Of a stretch of DNA of 9,425 nt, positions 6,800 through 9,425 are shown piece after piece. The translations under genes were made by a program, and so were the position numbers. The DNA comes from DATBGE01 sp036558125 (GTDB lineage: Bacteria > Gemmatimonadota > Gemmatimonadetes > Gemmatimonadales > GWC2-71-9): contig DATBGE010000219.1 of assembly GCA_036558125.1 (NCBI GenBank), forward strand, positions 1-9,425. The letters are read 5' to 3'. Each line of letters opens with the position of its first letter. Position 1 is the stretch's first letter. Under the pieces are notes generated by a model. The model saw nothing but the letters and a program-made list of their open reading frames with translations. It was not told the origin of the DNA and ran no database searches.

Positions 6800-7285
6800 A
6801 TGTCCGAAACCTCCTTCTACGCGACCCAGATCCAGGCTACCCAGTCCGGCGATCCCTGGTACGGACCTCCCATCACCAATGTGGTTCAAGGACTCACCTC
6901 CCAGCAGGCCTCGGCACGGCCGATTCCCAACGCGCATTCGATCTGGGAAATCATTCTGCACATGACGAGCTGGGTGCGCGAAGTAAAGCGCCGGCTGGAG
7001 CAGGGCAATCCGCATGAGCCTGACGACGGCGACTGGCCGCCGGTCCCCGACCCTACCGAGGGCAACTGGTGGCAGGCGCTCGACGAATTGGAGACGGCGC
7101 ACGCCGAGTTGCGGGAGCAGCTGTTCCGCACTCCCGAGAAGAAGTTGGAGGACATGGTCGGGCCGGTGCGGGATCCGGCGGCGGGAACCGGGGTGTCGTA
7201 CGCGACGATGCTGCAGGGGCTGCTGCAGCACGACGCCTATCACCTAGGCCAGGTAGCGTTACTCAAGAAAGCACTTGAACGGTGA
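6800..7285 (+). CDS. DinB-superfamily protein
   Basis: A 161-residue probably cytosolic protein with the four-helix DinB/YfiT-like fold. The metal-binding His triad typical of the superfamily is visible as His54 in SIWEIILHMTSWV and His144/His148 in LLQHDAYHLGQVALLKKAL; helix 3 is around residues 91-110. Length is normal. Members include thiol-dependent S-transferases (bacillithiol, mycothiol) and many of unknown function, so no specific substrate can be named. ATG at 6800 fits the family start; it lies directly after the pyrimidine-rich arm of a repeat hairpin, so there is no Shine-Dalgarno. The stop TGA abuts the ATG of the GluQ synthetase (TGAATG), suggesting coupled translation. The name DinB comes from a DNA-damage-inducible Bacillus gene; nothing here shows damage regulation. 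Confidence 0.9.
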   Translation: MSETSFYATQIQATQSGDPWYGPPITNVVQGLTSQQASARPIPNAHSIWEIILHMTSWVREVKRRLEQGNPHEPDDGDWPPVPDPTEGNWWQALDELETAHAELREQLFRTPEKKLEDMVGPVRDPAAGTGVSYATMLQGLLQHDAYHLGQVALLKKALER

Positions 7286-8242
7286 ATGGGTGACGCCTTC
7301 ACCACTCGCTTCGCCCCTGCCCCCACCGGCTACCTCCACCTCGGTCACGTCGCCAATGCGATCTATGTCTGGGGTATGGCGCGAGCGCACGGCGGGAAGG
7401 TCCTACTCCGCGTGGAGGACCACGATCGGCAGCGGTGCCGCCCTGAATATCAAACCGCGCTGCTTGAAGACCTCGAGTGGCTTGGGTTTACTCCAGACCG
7501 ACCTTCGTTCGCCGAGCTGAAGCAGGGCCCATCCTCTTTTCGCCAGAGCGACAACCACGCGGCCTATGAGAGCGCGCTCGAGGTCTTGAGAGCGCGACAT
7601 CGAGTGTATGCGTGTGAGTGTTCGAGGAAGGACGAGGCGGTCAGGGCGAAGACGGGGGACAAGGCGGACGAAACAGCGAGGAGTGAAGAAGGAGAGACGG
7701 CCGGCGAAGTTCCTTATTCGGGACGTTGTCGAGAGCGGGGACTGGCGCCGGGTCCGGGACGCGGACTTCGGGTCGTCCTCGAGCCGGGCCAGGAGACCTT
7801 CACCGATCTGTTATTGGGGGAACAACGCCAGGATCCCTCACGCCAGTGCGGCGACCTGCTCTTGCGCGACCGGCTGGGCAACTGGACCTACCAGTTTGCC
7901 GTGGTCGTGGACGACCTGCGCCACGGCGTCACGGCCGTGATCAGAGGCGAGGATCTGCTCGCTTCAACCGGACGCCAAATGCGTCTGGCGCGCATGCTGG
8001 GCGCGGACCACTCTCCCGATTTCGCCCATCACCCGCTCATTCTCAAACCCTCGGGCGACAAACTGAGCAAGGCCAACCGGGATACCGCGGTGCGGGAGCT
8101 GCGTGCCAGCGGACTCTCGGCTCAGGAGGTAATTGGACGGGCGGCGGCGGCCGTGGGGTTGATTCCGGAGCTTCGGCCGGTTGAGGCGGAGGAGATGATT
8201 CTACCGTTCCGCCTGCGTCCCGGGCGCCGTCATCAGCAGTGA
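7286..8242 (+). CDS. gluQ: Glutamyl-Q tRNA(Asp) synthetase
   Basis: A 318-residue class I synthetase-like enzyme. In the family it activates glutamate and attaches it to the queuosine base at position 34 of tRNA(Asp), not to the 3' end. The catalytic core starts TRFAPAPTGYLHLGHVANA, with the HIGH-type motif HLGH at 18-21, and continues LLRVEDHDRQR. The zinc site is Cys110-x-Cys112 followed by Tyr144-x3-Cys148, the arrangement of GluQ rather than full-length GltX. The KMSKS-type loop is KLSK at 259-262 in SGDKLSKANRDTAVRELRA. The protein stops soon after, so it lacks the anticodon-binding domain of a true GltX (about 470 residues or more). Between the zinc ligands lies a long charged, low-complexity stretch (about 116-142), longer than I expect for the family. 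Start ATG follows the DinB stop directly. The last 42 bp overlap a gene on the opposite strand. Confidence 0.93.
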   Translation: MGDAFTTRFAPAPTGYLHLGHVANAIYVWGMARAHGGKVLLRVEDHDRQRCRPEYQTALLEDLEWLGFTPDRPSFAELKQGPSSFRQSDNHAAYESALEVLRARHRVYACECSRKDEAVRAKTGDKADETARSEEGETAGEVPYSGRCRERGLAPGPGRGLRVVLEPGQETFTDLLLGEQRQDPSRQCGDLLLRDRLGNWTYQFAVVVDDLRHGVTAVIRGEDLLASTGRQMRLARMLGADHSPDFAHHPLILKPSGDKLSKANRDTAVRELRASGLSAQEVIGRAAAAVGLIPELRPVEAEEMILPFRLRPGRRHQQ

Positions 8243-8416
8243 GCGCAGTTCCGCATCCTGCAGCTTCTTGAGCCCTCCGCGCGCCATCGGCACCCAGCGC
8301 CGTCTACCGTCCCCGGCAGTGAATACCGCGGCATGCTGCTGCATCGGCTGGCCGCCGAGGACCTCGTCCTCGATGACGGTCCAGATGACACCATCGGCGT
8401 CGGTGAGAGTGCGCAA
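8201..8416 (-). CDS. Small conserved-looking hypothetical protein
   Basis: A 71-residue protein reading LRTLTDADGVIWTVIEDEV at the front (the initiator is a TTG), then AAVFTAGDGRRRWVPMARGG and LKKLQDAELRSLL. I do not recognise a named family with certainty, but the pattern (DADGV-W-V-E, a beta strand, an RRRWVP stretch, then an amphipathic helix with D/S-x-ELxxLL) looks like small proteins common in Gemmatimonadota-type genomes. The TTG is supported by GAGGT on the - strand 4 nt before it and by the lack of any ATG upstream in the frame before the stop at 8486-8488. There is no signal peptide or membrane segment. It is convergent with gluQ and overlaps its last 42 bp. Function unknown. Confidence 0.65.
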   Translation of the reverse strand: MRTLTDADGVIWTVIEDEVLGGQPMQQHAAVFTAGDGRRRWVPMARGGLKKLQDAELRSLLMTAPGTQAER

Positions 8417-8420
8417 ACTG

Positions 8421-8425
8421 ACCTC
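8421..8425 (-). promoter_or_regulatory. Ribosome binding site supporting a TTG start
   Basis: On the - strand GAGGT is followed by CAGT and then TTG (8416-8414). This is one of the few recognisable Shine-Dalgarno sequences in the window, and it decides the start of the 71-residue hypothetical gene, which has no ATG available. Confidence 0.5.
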
Positions 8426-8563
8426 GATGATCGGGAGCTCTGAGGAGGGCCTACGGGTTGGAAATGCAGCTACTTGTCTAAGACGTCAAGAGGCCAGTTT
8501 CTGCCGCGGCCCAGGCTCTTGAAAGCATGCCGCGGTAAGCTTTTTCCAGCCCTTGCTCGACAC

Positions 8564-8983
8564 CTACAGTGTACTACGCCTCCTCAGCCCGTCGGCCTCA
8601 AACGCCAGGTAGCGGTTATTGAGCCTGCGGGTGAGCCGGCCGACGAGGGGACCCAGCAGGCCGGAGAATTGCACGGCGACGGTGGCGAGGGTGCCCTTCT
8701 CGATCGGCTCCAGCTGGTGGAGCCCCGTCACCACCAATCCCGGCTGCCGAGTGACCCAGGTGAAGCTGCGATTCGCCTTCACCTCGGTCACTTCCCAGAC
8801 TGCGGGCTTGAGCTTCGGTTGACTCACCCGCGCCTTGGTCCCCACCGCGAGAGGACCCGGCACGAGCAGCTCGATGCTGGTGACGCTCGGCGTCCACTCG
8901 GGCCAGCGCTCAAGATCAGCGAGGACGGCCCATACCCGCTCAGGCGGGGCCACAATCTCGACCGCGTTGCTGAAGACCGTCAT
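8564..8983 (-). CDS. SRPBCC (START-like/polyketide cyclase-type) family protein
   Basis: A 139-residue protein with the helix-grip fold of the SRPBCC superfamily, which binds hydrophobic ligands. The start FSNAVEIVAPPERVWAVLAD followed by LERWPEWTPSV is the characteristic first strand and the two short helices of the family. A strand with VGTKARVSQP follows, then a WEVTEV segment, SFTWVTRQPG and HQLEP strands, and the long C-terminal helix around GRLTRRLNNRYLAFEADGL. No catalytic residues can be assigned and the ligand is unknown. ATG at 8981-8983 is preferred; a TTG at 9046 in the same frame would add 21 unrelated residues and overlap the upstream Dps gene. The start is 34 nt downstream of the Dps stop on the same strand, so the two are probably one transcription unit. 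Confidence 0.88.
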   Translation of the reverse strand: MTVFSNAVEIVAPPERVWAVLADLERWPEWTPSVTSIELLVPGPLAVGTKARVSQPKLKPAVWEVTEVKANRSFTWVTRQPGLVVTGLHQLEPIEKGTLATVAVQFSGLLGPLVGRLTRRLNNRYLAFEADGLRRRSTL

Positions 8984-9017
8984 CTTGCGGTGATGCGACC
9001 GAAAAGTCTCGAGCGAC

Positions 9018-9425
9018 TCACCCTCCCTGCTGGTGGGCCTCGACAAACCAGAGCCACTTGTCGATCCCGCGGGAGATCTCGGTCAGGATGTCGGCGCTGC
9101 CGGCGTCTTCCAGCTCGTTCATCTCCTCGATGCCGACCCGGACAGTCCGGCCGAAGGCGGCGAGGGCGTCCGACAAGGCAGCCACATGCTCGGACCCCTT
9201 CGAGAGTACCAGCGGGTAATCCACCAGGCTGGTGCGACCAGCCACCACCCCCACCGTTCCTTCCGCGATCCCACCCAGTTGCACTATGCGCTCGGCCAGG
9301 AGATCAACGTACTCCTCGACATCCTCGTTGATCTCGTCGAACAGCTTGTGCAGGGCGATGAATGCCGGACCCTTCACGTTCCAGTGGGCCTGCTTGCACT
9401 GGGTCTGCAGGTCAATGCTGTCGGC
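9018..9425 (-). CDS. dps: Dps-family mini-ferritin, 5' end outside window
   Basis: The C-terminal 135 residues of a Dps/ferritin-like protein; the start lies beyond 9425. Dps dodecamers oxidise and store iron, removing peroxide, and many also bind DNA in stationary phase. In the visible part the first segment is KQAHWNVKGPAF, followed by LHKLFDEINEDVEEYVDLLAERI. The five ferroxidase ligands known from E. coli Dps (His51, His63, Asp67, Asp78, Glu82) are all present with the same spacing, and the Trp after the first His is kept, so it should be catalytically competent. The end has SADILTEISRGIDKWLWFVEAH, the normal family C-terminus, followed by only QQGG, so there is no long DNA-binding C-terminal tail; an N-terminal one cannot be judged. 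A GTG at 9377 (the Val of HWNVKG) is not the start. The SRPBCC gene follows. Confidence 0.95.
   Translation of the reverse strand, partial: ADSIDLQTQCKQAHWNVKGPAFIALHKLFDEINEDVEEYVDLLAERIVQLGGIAEGTVGVVAGRTSLVDYPLVLSKGSEHVAALSDALAAFGRTVRVGIEEMNELEDAGSADILTEISRGIDKWLWFVEAHQQGG

Noticed and set aside
8502..8535. TGCCGCGG direct repeat at 8502-8509 and 8528-8535
   Set aside because: Two copies of a GC-rich octamer, 26 nt apart, in a GC-rich gap; no promoter elements tie it to regulation.
8521..8545. Possible terminator hairpin GAAAGC ... GCTTTTT
   Set aside because: Only five Watson-Crick pairs with a 12-nt loop and a T-run partly used in the stem; too weak, and about 280 bp after gluQ.
8984..9046. 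TTG start at 9046 for the SRPBCC protein
   Set aside because: The added residues do not resemble the family and would overlap the Dps gene by 29 bp; ATG at 8983 begins at the first conserved strand.
8474..9331. A 285-residue + strand reading frame over the SRPBCC and Dps genes
   Set aside because: Low-complexity Arg/Pro-rich translation antisense to two genes with clear family motifs.

Overview
The window is GC-rich, gene-dense bacterial DNA. Six complete + strand genes run from about 200 to 8242. The - strand carries a truncated regulator at the left edge, and a short - strand cluster reads inward from the right edge. Several traits suggest a Gemmatimonadota-like or otherwise little-studied environmental bacterium: a secreted M61 peptidase whose signal peptide ends in LLAQA, a CarA/LitR-type LRAWERRY MerR head, an actinobacterial-type transaldolase, and weak or absent Shine-Dalgarno sequences at most starts. 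This taxonomic placement is inference; no marker gene is present.

Layout: (a) 1-203 holds the start of a divergently transcribed MerR-family regulator and a 72-bp shared gap containing an imperfect 12-bp dyad. (b) 204-3500 encodes transketolase and transaldolase, the two carbon-shuffling enzymes of the non-oxidative pentose phosphate pathway. (c) 3506-4780 is a GltP-like acidic amino acid symporter that starts 5 nt after the transaldolase stop. (d) 4878-6695 is an exported M61 metallopeptidase with a C-terminal PDZ domain. (e) 6800-8242 holds a DinB-fold protein joined stop-to-start (TGAATG) to glutamyl-Q tRNA(Asp) synthetase, GluQ. (f) On the - strand are a 71-aa hypothetical gene that overlaps the end of gluQ tail to tail, an SRPBCC (START-like) protein, and the C-terminal part of a Dps mini-ferritin cut by the window edge. 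The longest stretch without a gene is 8417-8563 (147 bp); it holds a partial ribosome binding site for the small gene and no convincing terminator.

The most unusual signal is not a gene. Two intergenic gaps (2301-2375 and 6696-6799) are filled almost entirely by large inverted repeats whose arms are tandem heptanucleotides. The first is AT-rich (unit AATTGAA and variants, five units per arm, 6-nt centre). The second is GC-rich (unit GGAAGAC and variants, arms differing by two units, 23-nt centre). The sequences are unrelated but the architecture is the same: 7-nt period, purine-rich arm upstream, pyrimidine-rich arm downstream, beginning at or inside the stop codon of one gene and ending 3-12 nt before the next start codon. 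The first supplies the stop codon of transketolase. The genes following both elements lack a recognisable Shine-Dalgarno.

As for how the genes work together, tkt and tal clearly share a pathway. The symporter is probably co-transcribed with tal but has no obvious metabolic link. DinB-gluQ and dps-SRPBCC look like two-gene transcription units.
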